A stretch of DNA of 64,000 bases from Agapanthus africanus. Taxonomy: Eukaryota; Streptophyta; Magnoliopsida; Asparagales; Amaryllidaceae. This document shows, piece after piece, positions 11,269 to 24,122 of the stretch (its first letter is position 1; each line of letters opens with the position of its first letter). A program made the translations under genes and the position numbers. The notes beneath the pieces are model-generated. The model saw only the letters and a program-made list of their open reading frames with translations. It did not search any database and was not told the origin of the DNA. The DNA lies in the NCBI GenBank assembly GCA_030015575.1, contig JASDDO010000026.1, positions 190,551,739-190,615,738 on the forward strand. The letters run 5' to 3'.

Positions 11269-14200
11269 TGTCACGACCCGCAGGGTACGGAACGTGACTG
11301 GCACTTAAGTTTACGAAACGTCTAAAGACGTCCGTAAAATTAGTAAGCCAAAGCCCAGAAAACAAAACCAATTAAGCAAAAGAGTGAAGAAAACCCAATC
11401 AATTGAAAGCGAGTTTATCAAATAAGTCATGTAAAACCCTTTTTAAAAACAATACCAATTTTTCCGAAAATTTCGGCAGAGTCTCCTTTGTAAATACTGG
11501 CCCCCAAAATGGGTACAACAAAATATATATAAATCCAACAAAAAAAGGGCATCCCCAAGCGGGAGCTAGCTCTTCGCCACAAGACGGTCACAAATCCCAC
11601 GCAATATAAAGCAACAACAAGCAAAATAATCATAATGAAGCATAAGAAAAAAACAGCATGTCGACTCAAGTGAGCTCGACCCCAAAATACAGCATAAAAG
11701 TCCACAAACCTCACAGTCTCATCTCTAGGTCAATACAATAATACTGGTAGAAACAGTAGATGCAGTACACTAGATACAAAGAATATACAAGGTGGTACAA
11801 AAATAATAACATGACCTACCTATGAGCAAAACCTCGAGTCCAGGCAAAAGAGGCAAAAGAACAAGTGCGCCCGCCGCTACTGTACTGACGGAGCGGACCT
11901 GCAAAAGGCTGTGGCACAACGGGGGTGAGTTGCCAACTCGTGAGTAATAAATAACATCTACAAAGGCTATCGTATGCATGCACACAAGCATCCTAGCATC
12001 TAAAATACAGGTATGAATGGATGCACTAGCAGTTGTGTATACAACATCAGTGTACGAATATGTATGCAACATGAATATCTGAGGTCTCAATAGGTATCTA
12101 TAAGAAACATTTTATCTCTTTTTGTTTTTGAAACTCTTTTAGAATGCCAGCATAATACTCAAGGAATCGACGAGAACCGGTGTCCAGCAACGACACCTAA
12201 AAGCTGTCTCAAATCTCATAAATCCATGTCATAGTGTCTCTGGCCTCAACCGTCCGGCTGACCCATCTCAAATATCAATATCTCATCATCTAGCGGCCAC
12301 GGTCGGTATCCTCTGGATATCCGCCGTCCCAAACAGTCACCGGTAGGTAATCCGTCCCCTGCCAGGCTCAACGTCAACACCACATTCCTCTTGCCCCGGG
12401 GTACCTTACCGGGCCCACCATGTACCCGTGACGGTTCCTCCACTCCTCGACACGGATTTCCAAAACCACAGCAAACTCATGGTGGACGACACTTACATCA
12501 GTAGAAAACCGCAATTTACATATTTTAAAAAATATAGTAAGTTTAGAAATTTTGCGGCTTTCCCCCGAAATCCAGAAATATCATAAAATCTCAAGAAATC
12601 CTCATAAGTGCATATGTCAATGATAATGAATGCATATGGTATCAATAATCAAGTTGCGATGTGTGATTAATAGATTAGGCATGAACAATTAATATGATGA
12701 AGTACATGCACATGAATAGCAATCCCACGGTTTCATTTTAAGGAATTAAAGGCAATAGCACAAGTTTTAGTATCAATTAGTAAAAGGTTTCAATTTAAAG
12801 GTTATCTAGTGTGGTGGCATGGCAATTACCAGAGGGTGTGTGTAAGCATGAATAGTGCTCGTGCTGCATATAAAAACCCTGGCAATGGTGCAGGTGTCCT
12901 ATAAAATGGTTTCGTATAGGTATGTCAATATAATGCATGGATGCAGCAAATAATCAAATAAGTATTTCACCCCTAATTACTAACACCACTAAGAATCTTG
13001 TAAGTTACTAAAACTATCGGGCGGCTTGCGCCATCCAACGATAGTCCCCCGTAGATGTTATATCTACTCACCGGAATCCCCGGCTAGCTGTGTCCAATCA
13101 CCGCTTTTCCCTTTCGCGCCGCGTCTGACGTCTCCGCGACCGAACCTGGAATTTACATCAATACCAAACATAAGGTTACATATCAAGAACGACGCAAAAC
13201 CCAAACGAAACTTCTAAAGTTCACTAGCTAGGTACAACGTGCACAGGGTCCGCGGAACACACGCGAAATTCGCAAAAACTGCCAAAAATCGCCTATTTGG
13301 TTGCCCGGCAAAACTAAAACCCGACTACTCAAAACTCCGCACTCACGCATCCTAAACGTCATAGGAGATGCTAAAAACATCCCCAAGGTATCACAAATAA
13401 TTCACCAGTTAATTTTAACAAAAACCTAGTAAGCACAAAACTAGCAATTTTGGTGCAAATATCGAAACTTAGCGATACGGTTATCACAATCCAGCACAAT
13501 ATCCAACCACACAACTAGTTAGCCACAATCACATAAATTCAACTCATTTATCATGCCTCACAACCCATTTCCATACACAAACCCCTTTCTTGATTTTCAT
13601 AATACAACAATTACAAACTAATTTCACACATTAAAATTAACTAAATTAGCATAATTTGAAGACCACATAACAAGCAATCTACAACACTATAATTACAACA
13701 CATTAGCAAAGATTCAAAACCTATTTTCCATAAACAACCATTACTTGAATTATATAACCTAGCAAATTTTAATCCAAACTATATATGAAAACCTTAAATT
13801 AACACTAATTTATAACTCAATTAGCAAGTTAACCTACTAAATTAGGTTAGCAAAACAACTAGATAACAATTAGATTTAATCAACTAAATAATGGTTTCTA
13901 AACCCTAATTCAATTCAAACCATTCACTTTGAAAAAAACTAGTATGCAATTAACACTAAAATTAACTCTAAAACAATTTTCAAAGTTCAATGAGCACACT
14001 TTAAACTACAATTTAACCATTTGATTTAGAAATTATACCTCAAAAGATCAATCCCTAAGTTGCTAAAACCTCCCAAGATACCATCTTTCTCCAAGATTTG
14101 AACCAATTTGGGTTTGAGAAGAGAGGGAATAAGGTTTTGTGTTGAAAAAGTGAAGGATTTGTTGATTTTTATTGATTTTTGTTGCAAATTTTTGAAGAAA

Positions 14201-14909
14201 ATGAGAGAGAAAGAGAAGGAAAATAATGGAAATGGGGGAGGGTGCAGGTCTCGGCCAGGAGAGGTAAGGGGAGGAGTGGGGGAGAGTTATGTGGAATTTT
14301 CCAAGGTCAAAGCTCTCACATCTCACTAAAAACCCACATGCAAATTACTATATTTAAATCCTACTCCAAACAATTCATTAACATGATTTAAAAGTCAAAA
14401 AGAGAGGGATAGGGGCTGCTGCAGCAGTGGTGGGGCCGGCCTAGGGGAGTGGGGGTGAGTGGGAGTGGATACAAAGAGGTTTTATGCAAAAAGAGCCCCC
14501 ACAAGTCCAAAATTGCAAGTTTTAGCTTAAAATTCAATAAATTTCGTTTTTATAATAAAAATTAGTTAAAAATCAAAATAAAATACTAAAAATTTATGTT
14601 ACAACTAGATTTTAATCAACATGATTTAAAAGATTAATTTTAGCCCATTTAAATTTGTATTTATCACTAATTTAATGTATTTTCTTACCGGCTTAAAATA
14701 ATATTAAAAAATTGAAAAATTAGGGAAAATTTTTAAACGACCAGAATTTCATAATTAACTCATTAGCTACTAAAAACAAGCAATTACCTATCCATTTTAG
14801 GTATAATTAGTCCTAAACTGCAAAATAACAAAAAATACGGTTTTCGGAAAAATACCGAATTTTCACCGAATTTCAGGAAAACACCAAAACGACTTTTCAA
14901 GACGCTACA
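11269..14909 (-). repeat. 5' LTR of K (right copy)
   Basis: A 3641-bp LTR that pairs with 2647-6288. It would carry the element's promoter, but I cannot place a start site from sequence. The conserved LTR block lies at 11912-11946. Confidence 0.92.
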
Positions 14910-14914
14910 AATTC
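14910..14914. other. Target-site duplication of K, right copy (AATTC)
   Basis: This matches 2642-2646 and proves that K (2647-14909) is one insertion into the H LTR. Confidence 0.9.
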
Positions 14915-17900
14915 CCTTCTCTTTTCTCTTCAAACTTCATCAAAAATTGCCTCAAATCCATCAAAAAAAAATCCCAAAACCCAAATCCGACTCCTACCCA
15001 TTTTAGCTTAGCCCGTATAGCATGGATCTTTGTGAAAAAAGAGCATTTTGGGAGGCCATGGATGCTTATGGATCTTCAAATGTTTTTGGGTATAATTCTA
15101 AAACATTTTTGCTTAATTTGTTACTAATTTCTTAAAGCTAAACTACTTAAGTGTTAATTAGGCTTAAGTTGCAAGTTTTGGAATTCAAGTTATGAATTTG
15201 ACTGCAAGTTAGGGTTTTTATAAAATTGGTGTATGGTTGTGTGTTATATTTAGGCTTTTCGTCTTGTTAATACAAGATTAGTAGCTTGTGCTAATGGTTA
15301 GTTTAAAAATTGTGTTAATTTGCTAATTTGCTATCTAGGTTTTTGGAAATTATTGCAAATGTTAGACTAAAAATCTAATTAGGTTTTTCATGGCTTCATT
15401 AACTTTATTAAGTGTAGTTTAATGCTTTGGATCATGCAAATCTAAGCTAGATTGTAGTTTGTGCATTTTTGCTTTGAAATTGTTAAAATTTAAGTATTTT
15501 GTAAACTAGAATATTAGGGTTTTTGGAATTTAATGAGATTAAATTCCGGAAATTGTTTATATGACTTATTTAAGATATTTAATAAGTATATTGGCCGCTA
15601 CATTCATTTAAACATGATGTTTTGTACAAAAACGGCGAATTGTGCTTGCTAGATTTTCAGAAAAATGACTTTTTAAGTGAAATTGGGGTTTTTGTGAGTT
15701 TTAACCTAGTTTATATTAAAATTAGTGTTCGTGAATGTGAAAATGAGTGTGATTGGATTTTTCTCGATGGTTTGACGCTTGTACATCGACATCGAGGGTT
15801 GGTTTGACTATTCTTGCATGCGTAGGCGATAGGTTTGGACCTATGCGTGATACGCGTGCCGATTTGATTTTCGTATGCCGTTTCGATTTCGAATTTAGTT
15901 TTAATGTGATACGGTGCGTTATGATATGTAGGTACCCCCATGTGGACTTCGAGACGACAAGCAGGCGCGTGGCGACGTCGGCACCGGCTAGCGAGGACCA
16001 GGTGAGTAGATTTATATCTACGGGGAGAAGTCGGGTGGATGGCGTATAGCACCCCCGCAGTCCGTGGTGGTGTATACGGATGCGTATACACACCAACAAT
16101 TATTATATGTTATTTGGGATTAATAACGATGCTTAGGATGGATATTGGTGTGTTGGATTACTTTAGTGTTGCGAACCCTAGGGTAGTGTTGCACTACACA
16201 TACACACATACATACTTGCATACATTCCTATTGATATGTGCTCATGGGATTCTTTATAGTTATGGGTTCACATGGGTATGGGACTATGTGTTCACATACG
16301 GATTTGAGGATGATACTTGGGATTGAGCTGAGTCGATGAGATTTGATTTGAGGCCGTGAGATCGGTGATATAGCAGGGTTCGTATTTGTGATACGACATG
16401 ACGTTGTAGCGGGTCCTTGACATAGTGTTTCACACACTTCCATGCATACGTAGGCGGTATCTGTATGGTACTAGACGTAGATCAGTACCACGATCATGAT
16501 ATTTGATAAAGAGGATACCAGGAGAATAGTATGATGAATGTGATATTGACCCGTACCCAGATTGGGATGCCGTACGACGGATTTACATACGAGCTATATT
16601 GATGATTGATCCGCACTCTTGACTTGGGATGCCTGATTATAGATATGGTATCGGATATGATATTATTGAGGCGGGATCACCGACTATACATATACAGGTA
16701 TGTATATGTATCGACTCAGATGATAGGCGGTTTCCTTACCTGTAGTTCAGCTTGTTAGTTCAGCCGTATAGTTTAGTGTAGTTGTTAGATTAGATTAGAC
16801 TCCTACCTATTTCAAAAACTAACAAATCGTGGGTATTTTAAAAGACAGCCCAAGGGATCCTACGGATATTTCAAAAGACTTTTCTTTTCATAAAAACACC
16901 GTAACCCCTATTTTCAAAACCCCATGATTCATGTTATTTCAAAAGGCACCAATTTGTAGGACTTATATTAGATTAATGCAGATTAGTTATCGTTGTGTCT
17001 AGTTTCAGCTCCCGCACATTATTGCTGTTCGCTCTGCCTCGCATACTTATTTTGCTGCATATTCCATTATTAATATCATGCTGTTAGGACACCAGCACCA
17101 TTACCGATGATGCATATGTACCACGTACACCTACTTGCCGGCTCACACACATCTTCATCGGTAATTGCCATGTGACGTACACTTTAGATGATATATTTGC
17201 TTGACTTAGCTTGTTAGCTAGTAGTTTTGACATGATATTAGTGTACTTCCCTTATATGCCATATTAGACATTGTAGTTATTACTTGTCGCTTCATGCATA
17301 CTGTTATTCATTGTTTTGCCGTATTCATGGATTCTCATGCTTATAGTCATGGTTTTACATCCTATTGATGATTCGGATTTCCATGATATTTTCTGGATTT
17401 GGAGGAAAACCGCAAAACATATATAAACTGTTTTCTCTCTTTTAAAATAAAAAGTGCGGTTTTCCCATGATGTATGAGTCGTCCACCATGAGTTTGCTGA
17501 TGGATTTCAAGACCCGATTCGAGGAGGCGGATGAACCGTTTCGGGTACATGGTGGACCCGGTAAGGTACCCCGGGGCAAGAAGCGCGTGATGATGACGAT
17601 GTGAGCCTGGCAGGGGAGCACTACCTACCGGTGATATTACCCGACGCATCGGATATCCGGAGGATACCGTCGTGGTCTTGAGATGGATGGTAGGGGCCGG
17701 TCTGGACTGACGGCGCCCTAGATATTGAGACTTGAGGTACATAGATTGTGACACAGAGATATCGAGGTATTTGGACACTTGTTTTGTGTCGATGCTGGGC
17801 ACTGTTTTATGCTGATTTCATATATGGTACCTCATTTCTTTTAAAATACAGAAATCTCACTGATTTATGAAACCAGTTTTATTCAGTACATGCATTCTGT

Positions 17901-18750
17901 TTTATGCATTCATACATCATCCATATGATATATTGCTACCTGAGGCACTGACACGGGCACATGAGATTACACCCGGGTTAAATATTTACCCTAGCCTTGT
18001 TATAGGCTACGTGTTATTCATATATTTGAGGATATATTATGATCATTGACCTAGGTTGCGTTATTTATGCGATTTCTGTGCGTAGATGTTTTTCTACTCA
18101 CGAGTTGGCAACTCACCCCCGTTGTGCCACAGTTCTTGCAGGTTTCGCCATACAGGTTTCATTACGGCTTGCTGGCACTCTTTCCATTTCCGGGTGACTT
18201 GCTAGTAGGTGGGTTTATTTGTATCGCACCCATCATTATATCTTGTATATCATTATTCTGTTGTATCTAGAAGTTCCATCAACCAAACATGTATTTATTG
18301 AGATAGAGACCAGTGTTGGTTATTCTTTCGACCTTAGAGTCGCTCGTTATATTTCTGGTGGTTTTGAGTTTCCTTTTAAGTTTTGATCCTCGCCGTTGGC
18401 GTTGTATATTATATTGCTTGTGTGGTTGTGACCGTTGATTGACGAAGAGCTAGCTCCCGCTTGGGGATGCCTTTTTCTTGATTTCGTATACTATTCATGT
18501 TGTATCCCGTTTGGGGGCCAGTATTTACAAAGAAGACTCTGCCGAAATTTTCAGTAAATTTTTGATGTTTTTAAAAAACCGCATAATTCGGCTTATGCTA
18601 TTGAAACTACTTGCTTTAAGTTGGTTTTTCCTGCACTCTACATCTTTTCTTGGTTTGGATTTCTGGGTTTTCGGTTTACTTAGATTACGTACGCCTCGAG
18701 ACGTTCGTAGTTTAAGTGCCGGTCATGTTCCGTACTTTCGGGTCGTGACA
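14910..18750 (+). repeat. 3' LTR of H, second piece
   Basis: This continues the H LTR after K and ends CGTGACA at 18750. With 1975-2646 it makes about 4.5 kb, close to the extent inferred for D. It contains a 35-bp block at 18095-18129 (core GAGTTGGCAACTC) shared with the K and D LTRs, plus other shared blocks near 17547-17580 and 18505-18550. No open frame here looks like a gene. Confidence 0.85.
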
Positions 18751-19789
18751 AATTGCATGCGGAATTCTAATGTCATAGTTTTCAGTACATACCTTACTAT
18801 CTGCGACCATGAATGTAATTAGAGCGGTACAACTCGTCTAACTACTATATGCTCTTTTAGACGGTTTTGCGAACGTGACATTCACGTTGATGTTCTGTGT
18901 TGTGCTGTGCTTGTGGCGGGATCGTCGTGGTGGATATCTTGGGTAGAATATTAGTATAGTTTAGTTTTATTTGTATGTTTGATATCACAGGACGAGCATC
19001 TGACATGTGGACAGTCGTCACTGCCTGCTTATATATTATTTGTTTGGGGTACGACCGGATTGAGGTCGATGTCACTTTTGTACATATTCTTTTCTTTTTT
19101 GTACTAGGATACCCCAAGGTGGAGTGCACGGTTAGTCGGGTTCTATTGGGCAATGGGCCCACATCTCATGGCATTAAGACAGAGGGTGCTTTACTCTAGA
19201 ATTGGCGGGCTATTCGCCGTACTCGTAGGGGGTATAGGTTGACCTATAGAGGGGTGCTTAAGTTACTGGATTCCGTGAAGTGCTGGGTGACCCATTCACG
19301 TTGTTGATTGGAGTTGCCTCGCTTGTGGGATTGACGGGTAAATTTCCATGCTCGTAGGGGTTTAGGTTTTCATTGCACAGGCTATCTACACGACCAGGGG
19401 AACGTCGGGTTTCACTTACGGCTCAAAGGAAACCCGGGGCTCCCATATTATCCGTTTGTTCTATGATGCTTATCGCTATTAAGTGATGTTGCATATATCT
19501 TGCCTATGACGATTGTTATATATATTTATATATATACTAATAGATGTTGTATATGTTTTGCACCCGCGCTAGTCCAGCCCCGGCTCTGTCGTTAGTTAAG
19601 TAACCTAACAGGTGATGACGGGGCCCAGTGGCGTATGACGATGACATATACATACATCATATCTTTGTTCTTTTCTTGTGTGATTAATTGGTAGGACTGC
19701 GTTGATTATGATCAATGCAAGGAAACAGACCTATATGATGTCGTTGGAACAATTTTCAAAAGCTGTTATTACAAGAATGTTTTCTTTTG

Positions 19790-20023
19790 TTTTGCACAGC
19801 GGTATTCGGTTATGAATATCCAGCACCACATTCGACAAGGCAAGAGTAGAGATCCCTTCACCGGGAGTGATCTCTTGGGCAGAAGTTTGCGTCCGGGTAC
19901 TAAATTCACTATATTCGATTACTTTTTTGCTTTGCATCGAGATATTCAGTTGGAATATCCTGCTCCTCATTCCATGAAGAAAGAGCCGAGATCCCTTCAC
20001 CGAGAGTGACCTCTTTAGCAAAG
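19790..20023 (+). repeat. Twofold cassette repeat in F leader
   Basis: Two diverged copies of a cassette of about 95 bp (19790-19885 and 19929-20023) start with CTTTGC/TTTTGC and carry GATCCCTTCACCG. The spacing of about 140 bp matches E (32421, 32569) and C (57390, 57535), so the duplication predates the split of these copies. Confidence 0.7.
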
Positions 20024-20157
20024 GTCTTCACCACTATATATTTGTAAAAAGCTATCCGGTTCCTTCAACGATATCAAGTTCATTACTTTAATGGTTTTTC
20101 GCCAAAAACCATTCATAACCCTCCGTCATTTCAGATGGATAGCACTTAGTATTCATG

Positions 20158-20367
20158 CTATGTTTGTTGATCTTTGTCAAGGCATAGTGTATGGTAGTTG
20201 TTTGTTACTTTTCTGTTGCACAGATAGATGCGTTGGTTTGGGATAGTCGTACTACTTTGTTGGCCTCCGTCAATGGTATGTACGGGTGGATTCAAATTAA
20301 CCTGGACAATGACGGGTATAACTTGACATGCGACTTATGATTTGTTGACCTTCGTCAAGGTCATAAG
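20158..20367 (+). other. Cluster of three hairpins in F leader
   Basis: Stem-loops at 20158-20187 (CTATG/CATAG), 20248-20284 (CGTACTAC with GTATGTACG, one bulge) and 20334-20367 (CTTATGA/TCATAAG). Each encloses a loop of about 20 bases related to TTTGTTGACCTTCGTCAAGG. E and C have the same three at the same places. Confidence 0.7.
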
Positions 20368-20770
20368 AGCATGGGGTAAAAATCACATCGGGAGTTTCAA
20401 ACATACAGAAAACTTGCTAGGCATGCGCATACATTCTGGAGTTTGATAACTTGAGTGGATTCCGTCAGGTTTTCATGCAATGATAGTTGGATCCCGATAC
20501 TCACTAATGAGTTGGTTTACTCCTCGGGTGATTTTAGATGATCCCGACTAATTCTTCTTTCAGGTTTGGAGGAGAATTTGAGGATACAGTGGGAGACATT
20601 TTGATTAGATAAAATGATTAACCATTCTGATCTAGGTTAGAGTATATGCTGAGTGTTACTTTTCTCTCTCTTTTTGGGAGCCACCATGGCCCGACCCTAG
20701 ACTAGAACTCATAAACCAAGTTAAACGAACCTTCTTAAATCACATCGGCTTTTAGATTATCATAGTTGCA

Positions 20771-21552
20771 TATATCATTGCCACTCCTACTTTTACCTTT
20801 TGCATTTCTCCGGAACATTACGTATCACTACGAAGATCCACATTTATTGGATATGACCATCGTATAGTGACATATGAACTCGAAGAAACTTGTTTCTGAT
20901 TCGAGGATAGTTTCCGGTTCTGGAGAAATTGAATAGGACTATTCAGTTGTCATTTCCCTTTACCTTCTCTCAGGTTGCATGGGCTCATGGTATTAGGAGA
21001 GTACACCTATTACACTTATCAGATAGTCTTCTTCCAAACCATAGGCTGGTGCAAAAGCGTAGGGAAGGAAGGAAACCAATTAGCCTAAGTGTGGTGTACA
21101 GAAGGTAAAAGACAAATAAAGGGATTAGAAAGATGGAAAAGTAAATTGTGACTGCTATCATTCATGACGAAACCGCGTATAATATCGCCACTCCTACTTC
21201 ACCTTTGAATTTCACCGGAACATTTCGTATCACTACGAAGATCCACATTTATTGGATACGCCATCGTATAGTTACATATGAACTCGAAGGAACTTGTTCC
21301 AGTTCGATGATGGTTTCTGGTTCAAGAGAAATAAAATAAGGATTATTCAGTTGACTTTTGCCTTTACTTTCTGTCAGGTTGCGAGGGCTCCTAGGATTAG
21401 AAGGGTACACCTATTACGCTTATTGGATAGTCTTCTTCCAGACCATAGGCTGGTGTCGAAAGGTAGAGAAGGAAGAAAACCATTTAGCCTAAGGGTGGTG
21501 TACAACATGTAATAAGTTAAGACAGATAAAGGGATTGGAGAGATGGTAAGGA
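20771..21552 (+). repeat. Tandem duplication of about 0.4 kb in F
   Basis: Two head-to-tail copies, 20771-21143 and 21182-21552, with roughly 80% identity by eye. Each runs from a block CGCCACTCCTAC or similar, through GATCCACATTTATTGGATA and CATAGGCTGGTG, to GGGATT(A/G)GA(A/G)AGATGG. I do not see this unit in E or C at the same position, so it looks specific to F. No product is recognised. Confidence 0.75.
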
Positions 21553-24122
21553 AATATATAGTTACAGTCATGAATCTGGTTAATGGAAGAGGCATTACTA
21601 GGAATACCCGGCTACCCCATCAAAACATTTTCATGTTTCAGTTTCAATATACTTTGTTAATTGAAAACCGATTTCCTAATTAGATCCTTGCTCCAGGGTA
21701 TATATTTACCAGGTTAGATTTTCACATCTGTATGGTTTTATAGAAAATGAGTGGGAGTAGGTTATTGGGAATTAGGTGATTATATCCTCATTATATTGGA
21801 ATTCGTTGTTATTGGTGAAATTTGAGGAAATCACCTGGAGTTTTGCCTGATGGAAAATATTTGGTTTTGAATATCCAATTGTTATACACCAATTTCAAAC
21901 TGATATATTTGTACGTTTATTTTATAAAGTGAGATATAACATTTTGAAATTTTGTCTATGACATTTATCTATATCAGTTGGTGGTTGGGTAAGGAGCATT
22001 CAACAACGTTGTAATTCTTCATAACCATATTACAGTTTTCATCCTACGACGCACAGCGTATTAGTTATTTAACTCAGGAGACTTATACAATGTATTGTAT
22101 GTTGTCCAGTGTCCACTAGGACAAAGGGGTTGGTACTCATACTATATTCTGTTTACTTGTGACTTCTCTATTTTTTAGATCTGTGTTTCACTGAAATACA
22201 AGGTCCTAATATTGAGAAGTTATAGGTATATTAATAAAGTAGTGAACCACATGTTGCAAGTATCATGATTCTCCAACGTGATCGAAGATGTAGATACTTG
22301 TGCTAGGTATTACGTTGATAGTAATGGTTTTGAGAACTTGCTTCTCTTTCAGGTTACTCATATCTGGATGGACTCCTAGTTGAGTAATGCTGATCGGCCT
22401 CTCTCTATTTAGTTGACATGCAGTGGAGACAGTTGCATGATTTGAATCTGGTTTCAATTAAATTAGTGCATTTTTTTTCTATATTGTATATAGAATGGTT
22501 CATATCTTAACGATGTTAAGGTATATGGAGTTGTCCGGTTTATGCTTAAAACCAGACTCTGGACATACTCCAGGCACATTTCTCTAATGGCAGTTTATGG
22601 GTTATCCCGGGCTATGACGAGGGGTAACTTTCTACCACCTTGAAGATCAATAGTGATATTGTTTGTGACTCGCCACAGTTTTAGCAAAATGGACTTTTTC
22701 AGAAAACAGTAGTGGGGGTATGGTAGAACTAGAAGTGATACCAAAACCACAAACGATTACTGAAAATTTAATAGAACATAAAGATTCAATCGGGTTGGAA
22801 ATTCTATTAGCCACACCGCAGATATGGTGGGTAACCTCAGGCACCCGAGAGGTACTTCGGTCTTCTCAAAAACGGTGACAGGGAGGTTCTTGTTTACCCA
22901 GACTTGCCATCACTACTGTTTTAGACTGTAAGACCCAGTAGGAGGATGAGTATAGCGTCGTTCTAAACTAGCTTTAGAAGTGCACGTGTATATGACTTTG
23001 CCAGAGGGTTGTTATTGTCAGTGGGAACAGCGGAAGCATAGTGGACAAGTAGCTTGTGTCTATTTATAGACTAAAGCAGATATAGCAGAGATAGATCATC
23101 TATTTTTGATGTGATAGTAATAGGCTTTGAGTTCATCAGAATAAGAGATGGATCTGTTAAGATGGTAGTATGGTGTGTTGTCCTGGTATTAGGATGACAT
23201 GGATTTTATAGGAAGTGAAATTCCTATACTACGATCGGTTATACTGTAGTTGTCACACAGTGGTTTCTCCAAATTGGATATGGATAATATATCAGGTATT
23301 CTAGTAACTAGATCTATGGTTTTAGATCTAGATTTGGGTAGTTTCCCAATCTGGATACTTTGACACTATTCTAAATTTGTTTTAGAATGGACGACTCCTA
23401 GCATGGTGGTGTACCTGCAGGTAATGGAGTCACCCTATCTAAAGGTGTCATACAGACTAAATGGGAGAATGATTTGCATGATTAGCATATCACATACTTA
23501 AGTAATTGAGTCAATCATGTGATGTCAAGTACCACACCAGATGTTGTTTTTGCAATAGCTGCAATACGTTTATATTAATCCAATCCTGAAGAAACGTTGG
23601 GAAGCAGTTTATGAACATAAGTGGATGTTCATGGGATATGGTAATGGCAGCCTCCTTTGGGAGATGGTTATCATTCCAGGCTTCCAAGGTGACCTGGATG
23701 ACAGAGAGACTGTCATAATTTCATTTTTCCCTCTTTTGAGGGGCAGTAGTTTGGACATGTAGTACAAGCGGATACTGATGAAGGCATGGTGCAGGATACT
23801 GATTAAATTCAGTGGACGATACATTCTAAGAAATTTGCTGGATTTGGAGTTCATTTGTTAACTGGGTCCCATCAAATATCCAGACATATTCTAAGACAGG
23901 TATTGCTCATTTCGGGAGATAGTTTTCTCCGCGGAGTTGAGATATAGAGAGATACAGACAGAAACACTGGAGCGGATCCACTCACTGAGGCTATTTCCCG
24001 AACGTAATAGTTTCACAAACGAGCTTTGTGAAACTAATTAGTAGAGAAGTTAGGTGTTCGGTATCACATGGGCTGTGAGTATGCAACATCGCAATAATTA
24101 GCTCTAAGTGTAAGTGGGAGAT
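21553..24122 (+). pseudogene. Highly decayed pol region of F
   Basis: The position before the polypurine tract, and a short match near 23970 to the end of E's pol (GGATCCACTCAC), mark this as the former RT/RNase H portion. No continuous domain can be read. It is broken by very many changes and is an old fossil. Confidence 0.55.
24102..24122 (+). other. Polypurine tract of F
   Basis: AAGTGGGAGAT directly precedes the LTR start TGTTGG, as in E (36222-36244) and, inverted, in C and A. Confidence 0.75.

Larger units (their letters stand above)
2647..14909 (-). mobile_element. Element K: young Tekay/Del chromovirus (Gypsy) with both LTRs
   Basis: This is a full-length LTR element of 12,263 bp read on the minus strand, bounded by AATTC duplications. 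The 5' LTR is at 11269-14909, the 3' LTR at 2647-6288, the primer site at 11252-11264 and the polypurine tract at 6289-6306. The internal coding region has gag, protease, RT, RNase H, integrase and a chromodomain in the Gypsy order. The two LTRs differ at roughly 35 sites by eye (about 1%), suggesting insertion a few hundred thousand years ago. It is nearly whole, with about three breaks in its coding region. It is the only element here with a recognisable gag and could once have supplied proteins to H and D. Confidence 0.92.
1..18750 (+). mobile_element. Element H: Tekay-like Gypsy LTR element lacking visible gag-pol, interrupted by K
   Basis: This is the 3' part of a + strand LTR element. 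It runs from internal sequence (1-1974) through a polypurine tract to a 3' LTR starting TGTAACG at 1975 and ending CGTGACA at 18750. The LTR is split by element K and totals about 4.5 kb. The LTR ends, polypurine tract and conserved LTR blocks match the Tekay-type element K, so the Tekay/Del assignment is by similarity. No reverse transcriptase, integrase or gag is recognisable in the visible 2 kb of internal DNA, and its relative D shows the same, so it is probably a non-autonomous (LARD-like) derivative. The 5' end lies outside the window. H sits in the internal region of Copia element F. Confidence 0.8.
18751..20600 (+). other. Leader region of F
   Basis: Noncoding-looking leader homologous to E 31800-33400 and, on the opposite strand, C 56650-58250. 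It contains a block near 19100-19330, repeated cassettes at 19790-19885 and 19929-20023, and three hairpins between 20158 and 20367. No gag motif is visible. Confidence 0.65.

Noticed and set aside
19501-19560. AT-rich TATATATA stretch as a host promoter
   Set aside because: It is part of the leader block shared with E and C, with no gene downstream.
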